A stretch of DNA of 64,000 nucleotides. Origin: Zoroaster sp. YZ-2022. Taxonomy: Eukaryota > Echinodermata > Asteroidea > Forcipulatida > Zoroasteridae. A model generated the notes under the pieces. That model made no database searches and was not told where the DNA came from. It worked only from the letters and a program-made list of their open reading frames with translations. Where the stretch lies: positions 2,198,992 through 2,262,991 of the forward strand of contig CM055816.1 in NCBI GenBank assembly GCA_029582265.1, written 5' to 3'. The translations under genes and the position numbers were made by a program. How positions within the stretch are numbered: the first letter of the stretch is position 1; every line of letters starts with the position of its first letter. Positions 23,696-35,035 of this stretch are shown here, one piece after another.

Positions 23696-26315
23696 CCCTC
23701 TTTGCTCAGGAAGCACAAATACAATCTGAATAGTTTTATAAGAACATGTAACTGTTAAAATTAATGAACACATTAAATAAATACAAATAGATACTGCTAA
23801 TATCACTACATAACCAGCCACTGGGGGCGCACTTGAATCCTCTACAAAAGTCACATTTTGTCAATTATTATGAAAAATATGTTTCTTATAAATGAGTTTC
23901 AGGAAAATGTTGGAAAATGTTGGGGCCAGTTTAGGATGAATTTCTGTAATTGGGAAATTTTGAGAAAACTGTTAATCTAAAACCACAACGCATTTTTCAA
24001 ACGTAACAAAATGTATTTAGTTTGTTTTACTATGAATGAAAATTATGTTGGATGATCGTATGGACCATCTCCCTGGACTACAGTGGGTTTGTTTTACTAT
24101 GAGCGAATTTATGTTGGGTGATCGTATGAACCATCTCCCTGGACTAAAGTGGGTTTGTTTTACTATGAATGTAAATTATGTTGGATGATCGTATGAACCA
24201 TCTCCCTGGACTAAAGTGGGTGTATACATACCCCGATCCCACGGGATTTACGCACATAGTCCTGTTCGTAAACTATTAGAAAAAAGCTACGTCACAATAA
24301 TTCATTAAGTGAAGCGGATATTATATTAAATAAAATAGTTAAGATTTGGTTTTCGATTGTTATGACAGATACTTCGCCCTATTTTGGTAAAACGATGTAA
24401 CTAAATATTTTGAGATTTTGAGATAAAAGCCATTCCCACTCAGGCGAGGGCGCTATTTACGATTCTGAAGCTCTCAACATCAGGAAATGAATCATTTGGA
24501 AGATACACTCTGTATGTTAGCCTAATAAATACAAAGTTTGTGACTGTAATTTACAAAAACGGTATATGTCACACTTACATTTATTGGGAAAGCTGGAAAT
24601 AAGGTAAAGTGTTGTATCCCTGACATACACCACTGTAGCAAATTAATCAAAACTTTTTTTCAGTGATCAGATAAAAACAAACAGATAAATTCACGATACC
24701 ATATTCCAAAATAAAATTGCAGTTATTCAAACTTGAATCCCATGTTTTGTTTAGATATATCATTTTACCAAAATAAGGCCGTACTGCTTTTATAATAATA
24801 CTTTATCGGTGGAAGTAGGTTTGAGTAAATTTGAGATATCATCGAGTGAATCGTATCTTACAATAAGGCAATGTTCATCGTCTCGAAACCTCTTCAATTA
24901 TAAACGTCTATTGCTATACAGAGAAGAAATCATTAAAAAAAGGTGAACGTCATCCATCCTATAGTTTGAAACATTCGGATTCTAGAATAAATTATGAAAT
25001 AATTCTTACAACATTTCGGAATATTTTTTAATGTTGTGCAATACTTGGGATTTTTTTCTTGGATATTGTTTGGGGGAGGTGGAAGGGATGGGTCCAACGG
25101 ACCATTCACCTGGTCAAACAGTTGGGGGTATAAAACAAGTATTTACGTCAGAGTTCATAGGGCAAAATTGGTGGACGGGGCGGGAAAAACACATCCCGTA
25201 AAATAAGCCAAAAATGGCAACTAATTGACATAAAACTTCACAATTTCTTCAATTAAAAACTATAAGTTATCACTTAAGCAGCATCCGAACACGTAATACA
25301 AAACAGGGGTGTTATGTATTAAGGATATTTTGGGGGTGAATCCTCAAATAAGACCACTGCATATGAGAACGAAATTTAAGATATAATTTACTATAATTAT
25401 TTGGTTGTAAATCCATTTGATTTGACTAATCCTACTAAATGACAAGTCCAATACACATTATAGTGAATGGTGTCATTTTGGAAACTGGAAAATGTAATTT
25501 GGGGGTAGTATGCGAACCCCCCCCCCCCTCCACACCTAATATGGTTATGCCCTCAGTATTTGGGGCGATCCGGTATACCCATTCCTAACTTCTTGTCTGA
25601 ATTTAAGGACCAGGTGGTCAGTGGTCTTTCAAATTAATGGGCTTTGGACATCAGATCAGCTTAAATAAATGGTTCGTTGTCACTGTAGAGAAGTCCAAAT
25701 AAAAGGTGTTGGAACTATATCTGTATGAACTGTAAGACTAAATGATCTGACACAAGAAGAACAAATAAATAGGTAGTCTGAAATAAGCTTTTGGAACAGT
25801 GGGCTGTTGGACTTGTGTAATAACCTACATGCAATAGTGTTTTAGACAATTGTCAGACCATAATGGCATGATCAAACTATCGACTATAAATACAATTGTC
25901 AGATACAATTGTACAATTACCAATAATTATAAGGTTTTAGGTCACATGCTTATCAGACTGGGTAGGGCGTGTTGTGGCGCGAACACAGAGGGAACTTGTT
26001 TCCGATGTCAACAAGTGCAGAAACATGACATTTACAATGCCAAATGTAACTTACTCGTGAGAAGTAAACTTGTATATATTAGCTTGTACAAACAATTATT
26101 CAATCATTTTAACCAAACTATGTTACTTTTTATAATTCGCTATCATGAAACCAATCATAACCTAGGAGGAAGTCAGATCAATCTTACTCGAAACAGATAC
26201 ATGACTGTAGCACATCTTAACTCGTGAAAACATTAAATACACTCAACCAATGATCAAAGCCAAAACTTGTTTCTGATCGTGCTAGCGAACCCCCCCCCCC
26301 CCCCACGAGTAAAGT
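23696..26315. other. AT-rich intron DNA, no gene seen
   Basis: No exon or transposon protein was recognised. Contents are a 67-bp triple repeat (24020-24222), a C13-type tract at 25518 and another at 26289. An open stretch at 25850-26227 shows no domain and low-complexity AT-rich codons, and is not called. Confidence 0.6.
24020..24222 (+). repeat. 67-bp tandem repeat, three copies
   Basis: Three copies of GTTTGTTTTACTATGAATG... GGATGATCGTATGAACCATC ...TCCCTGGACTAAAGTGG, spaced 66-67 bases. Confidence 0.92.
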
Positions 26316-28057
26316 AATGCCCCAGTCACACTGGAGGATACGACAACTTACAACAGGTTATGCTAGGTTCCCACTGTCGTGCGATCCGTTACGAACGCCA
26401 CGATTGGCCATTCGTAGCTGATCTTGGAATTTTTGTTTCCTTTTCTGAAATTTCACGTTTGGATGCGAGTTGATGCGAGTCGATACGTTCTGGTACGATT
26501 TGGTGCGCTTGGATGCGATATAGGCACGATTGGTCAATTTCAGATGACACGATCTGTCACGATCTGGTCTCCCGTTCAGATACGATCAGATACGTTCCGA
26601 TAGGATTGTCCCGATTGAGTCCACGATTGTGTCCCGATCTGACACGATCATCACGATCGGGGTCCCGGATTTTGGACGATCTGATACGTGCAGATACGTT
26701 CGGATACGTTCCGATACGATCATCACGAACCGATGCGCTCTTTTGCGATCGGATACGATTGTGGTGGCGATGTCTTTCACGATCGGGATGGAGAGTGATC
26801 ACGATTTGAGCCACGATTGAACCCCGACGGGTACATATACAGCCCGACTGACCATGGACTTCATTGTTTCTTGAACTTCTACAGAGTGAAGACTACAACC
26901 CACAATCATTGACCAAACAAATGTGCTCTCTTCAAGTGTAGATCGATGAATGAAGCTCAATCAATCTTGTCCGGTATATATATGGTCGCGAGAACTCGTA
27001 ACAGATCGTGAGCGCCCGTGAACAAGCGTTACTAATCGTATCTACTCGCATCTACTCGCATCTACTCGTATCAACTCGTATCAAATCGTGAGTCAATCAT
27101 GTCCGGTCGTGAGCGATGGTACCCAACAGAGCGTAACAGATCGTGACAGATCGTAGGAAATCGCAGCGCATCTCAACAGAGCGTGGTGTTTGTCTTGTCC
27201 AAGGTTGATCCCGATCACCACGATTTCGAAGCACTATTAGATGCGATCTGTCGCGCTTTGTTACGATCCAACACGATCTCATGCGATGATCACGATTAAA
27301 AATTAATCGTGTTGATCGTAGAAAATTTTTGAACCGTCCAAACATGTTCTACGATCAACACGATTGCCACGACTGACCTCAAGATCTGATAAGATCTGAT
27401 AGGATCACCACGATTACTCCACGATTAAGACCACGATTTCAATCGTGGCGCGAATCGTGATAGTGGGAACGGGGCATTACGATCGTCTGCGACTGGAAAT
27501 TACAAGGAATCGTAGAAAAGTCCCGGGTGGTTGCGGGTGGTCTTGGGTAGTCGCAAGACCGAATTCGGTCTTGGGGAGGTTTTCGATCATGTTCAAAAAC
27601 CTGACTGCGACCAAACTGGTCGTAGCTGGTCCTAGCTGGTCGTAGGTAGGTCTTCAATAGTCGTGCGATGGTCGTGCTACAAGTCTTGGGTGGTCTTACG
27701 TAGTCGTGGTTCATCGTGGGACTATCCAGTCGTCCAACAGTCGCACGACTATGCACGACTATTCGCACGACTTGTCGTGCGAATGCACGACTAGTCACAC
27801 GACTATGCGTGACTAGTCGTGCGACTGATCCTTGACAATCGTAGGTAGTCTTGGGTGATCGTACGACAAGTCCCTCAAGGTCTTGCGACCAGTCGTGCTA
27901 TCAGTTGGCTACAAGTCGCAGACCAGTCGGGGACAGGTCTTATTGTGTGACTGCTAGGCCGACATCGCAGAAAAAACCTACGACCGGGCCAAGACCGCCC
28001 TAGGTCGCACGACTGACATGGTCGTAGGCAATCGCAGCTCCAATGTGACTGGGGCAT
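26316..28057. mobile_element. Nested foldback elements rich in CGATC-type repeats
   Basis: Outer inverted ends AATGCCCCAGTCACACTGGAG (26316) and CTCCAATGTGACTGGGGCAT (28038-28057). Inside lies a second pair, GTTCCCACTGTCGTGCGA (26367) and TCGTGATAGTGGGAAC (27455-27470), so one 1.1-kb foldback sits in another. The interior is built of short CpG-rich words (CGATC, GATACG, TCGTGCGAC, AGTCGTGCG) in both orientations. There is no credible protein. Related ends (GGGGCATTACGATCG) recur at 27471, next to the inner right end. Confidence 0.85.
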
Positions 28058-29120
28058 AATGCACATACAACCGTGTACCAAAAAGTCATGTTACTATTTA
28101 TAGCAACTCTGTATAATAGTCAATAAATGCAAATATAAACTTGTCACCAATTCATTGAGTTTATATTTCCTAACACGTATGAGAAGGAATACAGTCATGT
28201 ACAATGTTGGGCCCTATACGTGTGCCATTCAAAATACATGCATGCACATTTAATATGTACATTTCAATATAGACATGTACACGTTTTGTACACATGTTCA
28301 TGCACATGTGTACAGTGTTAAAATGTTCCTATTCTCAACACTTAACTTTTAATTTAAACTAATTTAAAAACAAAAATATGACATGATTATGACAAAAATA
28401 TGACATGATAACTTTTATAGTTACCATTTGTGACTTATACTACATGTATGCAATATTATTGAACCTTTGATGTTACGGTATCAATATCTATACCAGGTTA
28501 TTGCCCATTACCCATCGTTACCCAGTATTACCCAGTGTTGCCCGGGTTATCCCAGTAGTTACCGTCATCCTGAACAATATATTATCCCACGCAAAATGCC
28601 AACCCTTATTGTACGCCGCTGATCCAAGGTTAGGCTTAATAAGATTGTATTTTGTTTATTTGTTTTTGAAAGATGAGATGTATAGTTCACACCTCAGTAC
28701 AATATAAAATCAAATCAATCAAGTAGAGATCCACACAACCCAATCAATTTTATATGCGTGTTTATTAAATAACAGGGACAATAATGAAATAACATTAAAT
28801 CAGTGGAGAATCCAGAGGCATGATCCTGTCCCTTCACTCAAAATAGGAAGATGGGAAAAGAAAGAGAAGGATAGAAAAAGAAAATAAATATGTACAATAT
28901 TGATGTATGTAACGGAGCCGGCTGGGACACACAAAGTACTCCTTACGGTCGAAATAGTACTGTGAAAAAGGAAAGGTCTTAAATTTCAGACCCCCCCCCC
29001 CCACCATTATGACATTATGGATCCATCGCTGATTATTAATGTTGATGTGCTAAAGTGGCTCAAATAAATTGAGTTCTCTATTGACAGTTTGTTCAATATT
29101 ACTGACTTATAACATTATAG
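28058..29120. other. Intron DNA before FReD exon B, no gene seen
   Basis: AT-rich with ACATGT-type words around 28230-28320 and a short run of CCCATTACCC/CCCAGTATTACCC at 28500-28550. No coding signal. The last bases (CTTATAACATTATAG) form the acceptor. Confidence 0.55.
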
Positions 29121-29394
29121 GTAATACAGAGGCGAGGCGATGGGTCTGAGAATTTCACTCGAAGCTGGAACGAGTACAATGACGGATTCGGCTCACTGAT
29201 GTCAGACCACTGGATAGGGAACGATGCACTCCATCAAATGACAATAGATGGAGTGTGGGCGATACGTGTGGACCTGACGGATACAGACGACACCAGGGGC
29301 ATTCTGTATGTTAAGCCTTTCAGCATAATGTCCTCCAACGACAATTACGAACTGAGTATTGGGACAGAAAGCTTATCCTTCTACAACGACATTG
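29121..29394 (+). CDS. Fibrinogen-related domain exon B
   Basis: A 274-base exon reading VIQRRGDGSENFTRSWNEYN, then DGFGSLMSDHWIGNDALHQM, and VDLTDTDDTRG. These match the core fibrinogen signature (V-I-Q-R-R-x-D-G-S-x-x-F-x-R-x-W-x-x-Y-x-x-G-F-G, W-x-G-N-D). It starts in phase 0 exactly where the exon at 14638-14783 stops and ends in phase 1 at GTAAGC. The remaining third of the domain, with the calcium and ligand pocket (usually N-x-C-A and G-W-W-y), was not found; it may lie in the N gap or have been lost. Confidence 0.9.
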
Positions 29395-29929
29395 GTAAGC
29401 AACAAATTTACTTTTCAAGAATGATCAGGCACATACGGTCATTACTCTGATTGGTTGAAATTTAAAATTTAAAATTAATTAGTCATGAGTTTGGTCCCTT
29501 TTGCATTGCGTTCGAAAAAAAACAATACTTGTTCGATGAGTTTTATTTTATTATTGAAATGGAGCAATACAAAAACTATCAAATAATAATAAAACTTCAA
29601 ATTTCATCTAGATTCAAACATTACACGTTTTGTTTTAGGGTTTGTTGTTCGTTGTCTTAACCGATTTCTAATGTTTCATTTCTGAAAAGAAAAAAGAAAA
29701 AAAAAACTTTCAATAAGGTTACTTGGTTTCCTGACAAAGGGCAGTTAATAGCAATACACCAAAACCAGTGGCGTCGATATGTTGTTACGATTGGGGGGTA
29801 TAGAGTTGGACAAATGACCTCAACCAACCTCCCCCACGTAAAATCACCGATTTTGTATTAATTAATTAATTTATTTTAAATTTTATGGGCTACTAGTGCA
29901 GCCTATAATGGACACAGAAATATACTGAA
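29395..29929. other. Intron DNA, no gene seen
   Basis: AT-rich. Part of it (29559-29715) is repeated in diverged form at 30880-31063 around GTTTTGTTTTAGGGTTT, so the foldback between them sits inside a duplicated stretch or split one. Confidence 0.5.
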
Positions 29930-30600
29930 CAGCAAAAGAAACGCAAGTCCGAGGACAGCAAAAGAAACGCAAGTCCGAGGTCTTGTCAAGTTTTCAAACA
30001 GAAGACAAACCATTTTGATTCTAGTCACTCATTTAATGAAAAATGCTTTCAATTTGTGAGCTGAAAGTGACTGTTGAAATTGTTGCAAATTCAACAGTCA
30101 CTTTCAGCTCACAAATTGAAAGCATTTTTCAATGGGCAAACATCCAGAGGAATTGGGCTCATATCCAAACAGAGACAAGATACGTAGGTTACGGGACACA
30201 CATTTAAATGATTGAAAGAAAACATATCTTATTCATGATAATGATTTTATTTGATAAGATCATTAACCCTTTAGGCACCAACACCTTCCACATGTCCACC
30301 TCCTCTCTCCACACAAAGTCCACAGCGACGATGCATGTCTTGCACAGCTCTTCTCACCATAGCTGGGTCATTGCGCAGAATGTTGACTTCGTGGGTGATA
30401 CGATCCTGTAACTCATCAATATCTCGAGGACATGTGGAAGGTGTTGGTGCCTAAAGGGTTAATGATCTTATCAAATAAAATCATAATCATGAATAAGATA
30501 TGTTTTCTTTCAATTATTTAAATGTGTGTCCTGTAACCTACGTATCTTGTCTCTGTTTGGATATGAGCCCAATTCCTCTGGATGTTTGCCCATTGGGCCC
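29930..30600. mobile_element. Long inverted-repeat (foldback) element
   Basis: Two stem-loops. First, a hairpin with 42-base arms at 30036-30130 (AAATGCTTTCAATTTGTGAG... inverse). Second, arms of about 165 bases at 30131-30298 and 30428-30593 (ATGGGCAAACATCCAGAGGA... inverse), nearly perfect. Before them GCAAAAGAAACGCAAGTCCG is repeated in tandem at about 29935-29980. The loop of the large hairpin is a transposase tail, described separately. The near identity of the arms suggests a recent origin or an assembly fold. Confidence 0.88.
30276..30428 (-). pseudogene. DDE transposase C-terminal fragment
   Basis: Minus strand reads PRDIDELQDRITHEVNILRN, then DPAMVRRAVQDMHRRCGLC, VERGGGHVEG and a stop in the left arm. 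The R-A-V-x-x-M-x-R-R-x-x-x-C-x-x-x-x-G-G-H-V-E ending is the common tail of Tc1/mariner-like transposase proteins in invertebrates. No catalytic residues are present. It fills the loop of the inverted repeat, so the foldback probably formed from the end of such a transposon. Confidence 0.7.
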
Positions 30601-31063
30601 ATTATTCACCAACCTGCACATTTTGGAATTTGATGTTCCATTTTCAAGACAATGGTGCTCAGTGATGTGTGATCGCATGAATGCAAGGATGGTATCAATG
30701 GAAAGCTAATAGCTCCTACCTCATGATGCAATCATGTTTATAATCATAAATCTCATAACCTGGTCATATTAACCCATTATTTGTGGATTACCTTTTTTTT
30801 GAGTCGCCCTGTATATTGGAGGACATGACCCCTGTCCCCCTGGGATCGCCGCCCATGCACACCTAATATTATACACATTATAAATTCATTCATTTTGAGA
30901 ATTTGTTTTCAAAAAACATCGGATAGATTCCAACATTATACATTTTGTTTTGGGGTTTATGTTGCTGGTTAGATGAACTGTTTCCTAATATTGAGCCATA
31001 ACTTTGTGCATGATCATTTACATTATGTTTTTCCTCGAAAAAAAAAAAAACTTGAAATTTTCA

Positions 31064-31563
31064 NNNNNNNNNNNNNNNNNNNNNNNNNNNNNNNNNNNNN
31101 NNNNNNNNNNNNNNNNNNNNNNNNNNNNNNNNNNNNNNNNNNNNNNNNNNNNNNNNNNNNNNNNNNNNNNNNNNNNNNNNNNNNNNNNNNNNNNNNNNNN
31201 NNNNNNNNNNNNNNNNNNNNNNNNNNNNNNNNNNNNNNNNNNNNNNNNNNNNNNNNNNNNNNNNNNNNNNNNNNNNNNNNNNNNNNNNNNNNNNNNNNNN
31301 NNNNNNNNNNNNNNNNNNNNNNNNNNNNNNNNNNNNNNNNNNNNNNNNNNNNNNNNNNNNNNNNNNNNNNNNNNNNNNNNNNNNNNNNNNNNNNNNNNNN
31401 NNNNNNNNNNNNNNNNNNNNNNNNNNNNNNNNNNNNNNNNNNNNNNNNNNNNNNNNNNNNNNNNNNNNNNNNNNNNNNNNNNNNNNNNNNNNNNNNNNNN
31501 NNNNNNNNNNNNNNNNNNNNNNNNNNNNNNNNNNNNNNNNNNNNNNNNNNNNNNNNNNNNNNN
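31064..31563. other. Assembly gap (500 N)
   Basis: Exactly 500 N, a conventional placeholder, so the true size is unknown. Host intron DNA lies to the left and Polinton sequence to the right. The left end of the Polinton and perhaps FReD exons may be missing here. Confidence 0.99.
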
Positions 31564-31633
31564 TAGCCTTAGCAGCTACGCTAGTAGCAACAACGCCGCT
31601 CGTTCGAGTAAGTCCGTAAATACTCGCCATATT
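31564..31633 (-). pseudogene. Second copy of MASIYG gene start, cut by the gap
   Basis: Minus strand reads MASIYGLTRTSGVVATSVAA, then runs into the N gap. It repeats the start of the gene at 32113 with few changes, including the TATAAAT before ATG. Either a tandem paralogue or a partial duplication. Confidence 0.7.
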
Positions 31634-31657
31634 TATAGTATAAAATTAAATTTAATT

Positions 31658-32113
31658 TAATGGTAAACTTTTAATTTTTATATTGAAACAGATTTTAGAA
31701 TTTAGCGCACCGAAAAAGGTTGCCTCTACAAACACTTTTTGAACATTTCGCATTTTAAAACACATTTCGTATTTTAAATGCTGCGTTTCATTATCGATAA
31801 AATAAAATGCATCATCTAGTTCGGGAGAAGGAATATAATAAACGTCAGCCGCATAATCACGCGTTGATGAAAATGAATCAACACTATCATGAAAAAGGGT
31901 AGTTTAGACGTAGCGTGCCATCCGAGTATAATTTGATATTTTTCGACTAGAGGTATTGTTTGTAAAATTTCATCTCTGTTGATATATCCATGGTGTTCAT
32001 AAATTTCACTGTGGTGAGAGCTGAGATTGTTTGTAAAATTTCGTCTCTATCTTTAGCAGCTACGCTAGTAGCAACAACGCCGCTCGTTCGACTAGGCCCA
32101 TAAATACTCGCCA
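31658..32113 (-). pseudogene. Polinton small conserved gene, unknown function
   Basis: Begins MASIYGPSRTSGVVATSVAA at 32113 with TATAAAT directly before ATG. After RDEILQTI the frame breaks because a stretch holding GAAATTTTACAAACAAT is duplicated. In the other frame it continues PLVEKYQIILGW, SVDSFSSTRDYAADVYYIP and SPELDDAFYFIDNETQHLKY, down to about 31658. The product would be about 135 residues. I recognise it only as a protein that recurs in animal Polintons; no function is known to me. One frameshift makes this copy a pseudogene. Confidence 0.6.
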
Positions 32114-32116
32114 TAT

Positions 32117-32742
32117 TTATATAATTTCTAGATTTAAAATAACGGGGAAACCGTGATTATGTATGTCTCTACCCTTTGAATCTTTAATTTGAAAACTCAA
32201 TGCGTTAAAAGTACCGACTTTAAGCTTTTTCATTAATGGATTGTTATATTCCATCCACATATACTTTCTCCGAACGATTTGTCTTGTAACGGAAAAGAGT
32301 TTAAAATAGTACAAGGTTTACCGTTGAAATAATGTTCGGTCGTAGAAATTTGATCGCAATGAATGTATAGAATTTTAAAAAGTTGTACATAAATTTTTTA
32401 AAACTATATTCTCCCACAGTTAGAAATTCGTTGTGAAATCAGAGTAAATTAGCTAACCCGGATGTAAATTTGACGGATTTGTTTTCTTGAATCAAATTTA
32501 GCAAGAAAAAACCTATTGTTTGATCGATGGTGAACGTGATCCAAGGTGCGTCTTTTACTATAATATCGATAATTTCGTTAATGTTGTAAAGTCCCGGTTC
32601 GACAAACTTTACGACATCTTGTCGCTCACCCACCGTACGATAGATTATTCTTTCTTTTTTACGCACGTTGTAATATCCCACCCAAATGTTTACGCTATGT
32701 AATAAAATCGTAAGATTACCCTCGCGATTATCGATGACGTCA
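32117..32742 (-). pseudogene. Polinton minor capsid (penton-like) protein, broken
   Basis: Minus strand. It starts near 32742 with EGNLTILLHSVNIWVGYYNV, continues with PGLYNINEIIDII and a strand IHCDQISTTEHYFNGKPCTI, and ends with KLKVGTFNALSFQIKDSKGR and a stop at 32117. The order G-Y-Y-N, P-G-x-Y-x-I-x-x-I-N, H-C-x-x-x, then a final x-I-K-D-x-x-G-R-x-I is the layout of the putative single-jelly-roll minor capsid protein of animal Polintons. At least three frame changes are seen. Its start faces that of the large plus-strand gene, 92 bases away. The capsid role is known for the family by prediction, not shown here. Confidence 0.62.
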
Positions 32743-33629
32743 TTTAATTGAACCGACCCGCCATTTTTTCAATTTTGATTTCAAAGGTATGATACATTTT
32801 ATTATTAAAATTATAAATTTTAAATAATAAAATGACGTTTCCATTAGCGTTTCAGAGTAATTTATCGAAACGGTATCCGCAAACTGAAATTTTAAAGCGC
32901 CTCAAAATTTCAACGCTAGCGATTTGACGAGTCTGAAAATTTACATCAACGAGAACGAGTTTTTTAACGTACAATTTGATAATGTTTTTAGCAACTACAA
33001 GTTGCCTCAGGTTCGTAGTCAAAAAGTAGTCGATGATTGGCATCATAATCCGTAAAATTTTTATCAAAATCAAATACATGTTGTAACGTACTGCGGCACA
33101 ACGAGATGTGGTGTGGGTTATAAACATTTAAATCATTCCAACGCGATGATTCGTAGTTTTTTTTAGATTTCACGTTTATTATCAAATGAGACGATTACTC
33201 AAAGAAATGAGTTGTCCTACATCTTTTCAACATTTTTATGACGCGTTTGCCAACAATATAGACATTAGCGCGTACAATAGACTATGTAATGAATTTCACC
33301 TCTCAACATCGAATCATTGGAAACAACGTGTCGATATTTTTGGCGAAACATTGGTAAAAGATACGATCCAGTACCCAGACACAACTACGACAATTCTATT
33401 TTAAATCGCAACGCCGACCCTATTGCTCTCGACAATCTCAGCGCAGACTTTGAAGCGGGCGAAAAAAGAATGGATTTTGACGACGGTGTGCATAATCGTA
33501 AAGAACGCACCATTAGAGTAGGTTACATTTTGCAATCTGAACGCGTTGAAACAGCGTGGACTAAATTTATATTGTCTTTGGGATTAGCTCGAGGTTTTAC
33601 GGATATCGGTATAGAACGAATTAATGATT

Positions 33630-34380
33630 GTTTAAGGAAATTGAAATCATTTCATGTTGATCATACTATTTTGTCACTGTTTTATCGTTCAGTAATTACC
33701 AGCGTTTTTACTTACTGTATTGTGTGTTGGGGAGGCAGTGCTACTGAACAAGATAAGAAGAGAATTAATGGGATAATTAGGAAGTCTGGGTGTTTGATTG
33801 GGGATGACCAGCGGCCGCTGGATTCATTCTATGACTCCTGCCTCCAACGTAAGCTTCGCTCTGTGATGGACGACCCCGGTCATCCGTTGCATGGTGAGCT
33901 CGTTGGGCGTGTCATTAGTCTAAGTGGTAGGATGAGGCCCCCGGCTGCTGGTACAAACCGATACAAACATACTTTTGTTCCGATGGCTGTGACACATATT
34001 AATAGTAGGTGGGAATATTTATCAGGTTTCTTATTTTCATGTCCAATAGGTTTAATTGGCATATTTTGATTGTCTTCATTTTGTTGTAGTTTTTTTTTAA
34101 TTTTTAAATTTTTTGAGGCTTTCATAATTTCATGTGCAACATGTTTTTGTTTTTTTAATGGTCTCCATACACTGTATTTTAGTATTTTAGTATTTTAGTG
34201 CAACTCGCAGTCGGTTAGCGGGGGTTTATTTTAGGCGTAATTTTCATGTGTAGGCTTTTTTATGGTTTCTCATTTTATATTTGTAGTTTTATTCCATTTC
34301 ATTTTTGTGTTTTTCTTATATATATATATGTATGTATGTGTATATGTATATATTTATGTATATGTATGTATGTGTATGTG

Positions 34381-34429
<49 letters not shown>

Positions 34430-34570
34430 ATATGTGTATATGTGTGTATATATATGTGTGTGTATGTATATGTGTGTGTATATGTGTTTTATATATATTT
34501 ATGGCGAGCTGAAATTGCCCAGTTATGGTGCTTAATAAAGTTTACTTGAACTTGAACTTGAACTTGAACT
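33630..34570 (+). mobile_element. 5'-truncated LINE inside Polinton gene
   Basis: C-terminal tail of a CR1/L2/Rex-like LINE: SLFYRSVITSVFTYCIVCWG, then HPLHGELVGRVISLSGRMRP and a stop at about 34068, a 3' UTR with TA/TG microsatellite, and a (TTGAAC)4-5 tail at 34545-34570. TGATT occurs on both sides (33625-33629 and 34571-34575) as the target duplication, giving an insert of 946 bases. Only the last 150 codons of the LINE arrived, as is usual for truncated reverse transcription. Confidence 0.9.
34316..34504 (+). repeat. TA/TATG/TGTA microsatellite
   Basis: Irregular mixture of TATATA, TATG and TGTG words inside the 3' UTR of the LINE. Long tyrosine-valine-isoleucine readings here are artefacts. 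Confidence 0.95.
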
Positions 34571-35035
34571 TGATTCTATAAGAACGTACGTTTACGCGAT
34601 ATTGGGAGCTCAAGTACGAGCTAAAAGTGGATTTCTTACACCCGGTACCGATTTAGACGCGCAGCGTGAATTTATAAATATAGTGGATGCCAAGATTGAT
34701 TCTCCAGTCGATTTACAATCTAGTATCGATCGCTATTAAAAATCTCTATCAGATACTAAAACGCAATTAAATTTTATCGTCGGAGAAACATTATACATGA
34801 TGCCTAGCGATATGAATATGCCCATAGGGTCGTACGTCGGATACAATAATAATATATTAATCGCAACGTCTGATTTATCGTTGGGATTGAATCTAGACGT
34901 GAATTCAACACCCATTCCTTCTCCCATTCCGCCCTTACAATCATCGATGCCGTTAGCCGCTAAACACGCTCAAGATGATCTAGTATCGAGTGCGCAAGAA
35001 TCAAACGACGATTTTCCTAGCGAGGTTACAATAAC

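Noticed and set aside
25850..26227. 125-codon frame in the long intron
   Set aside because: AT-rich, no recognised domain, lies inside the intron of a host gene with no neighbouring exon.
26513..27798. Arg/Ser/Asp-rich open frames on both strands
   Set aside because: They are products of CGATC-type repeats in foldback DNA, with all frames equally open.
30973..31660. Open frames of about 200 codons over the N stretch
   Set aside because: They consist almost only of N and have no meaning.
34246..34549. Open frames rich in Tyr, Ile, Val and Cys
   Set aside because: They translate a TA/TG microsatellite in the 3' UTR of a LINE.
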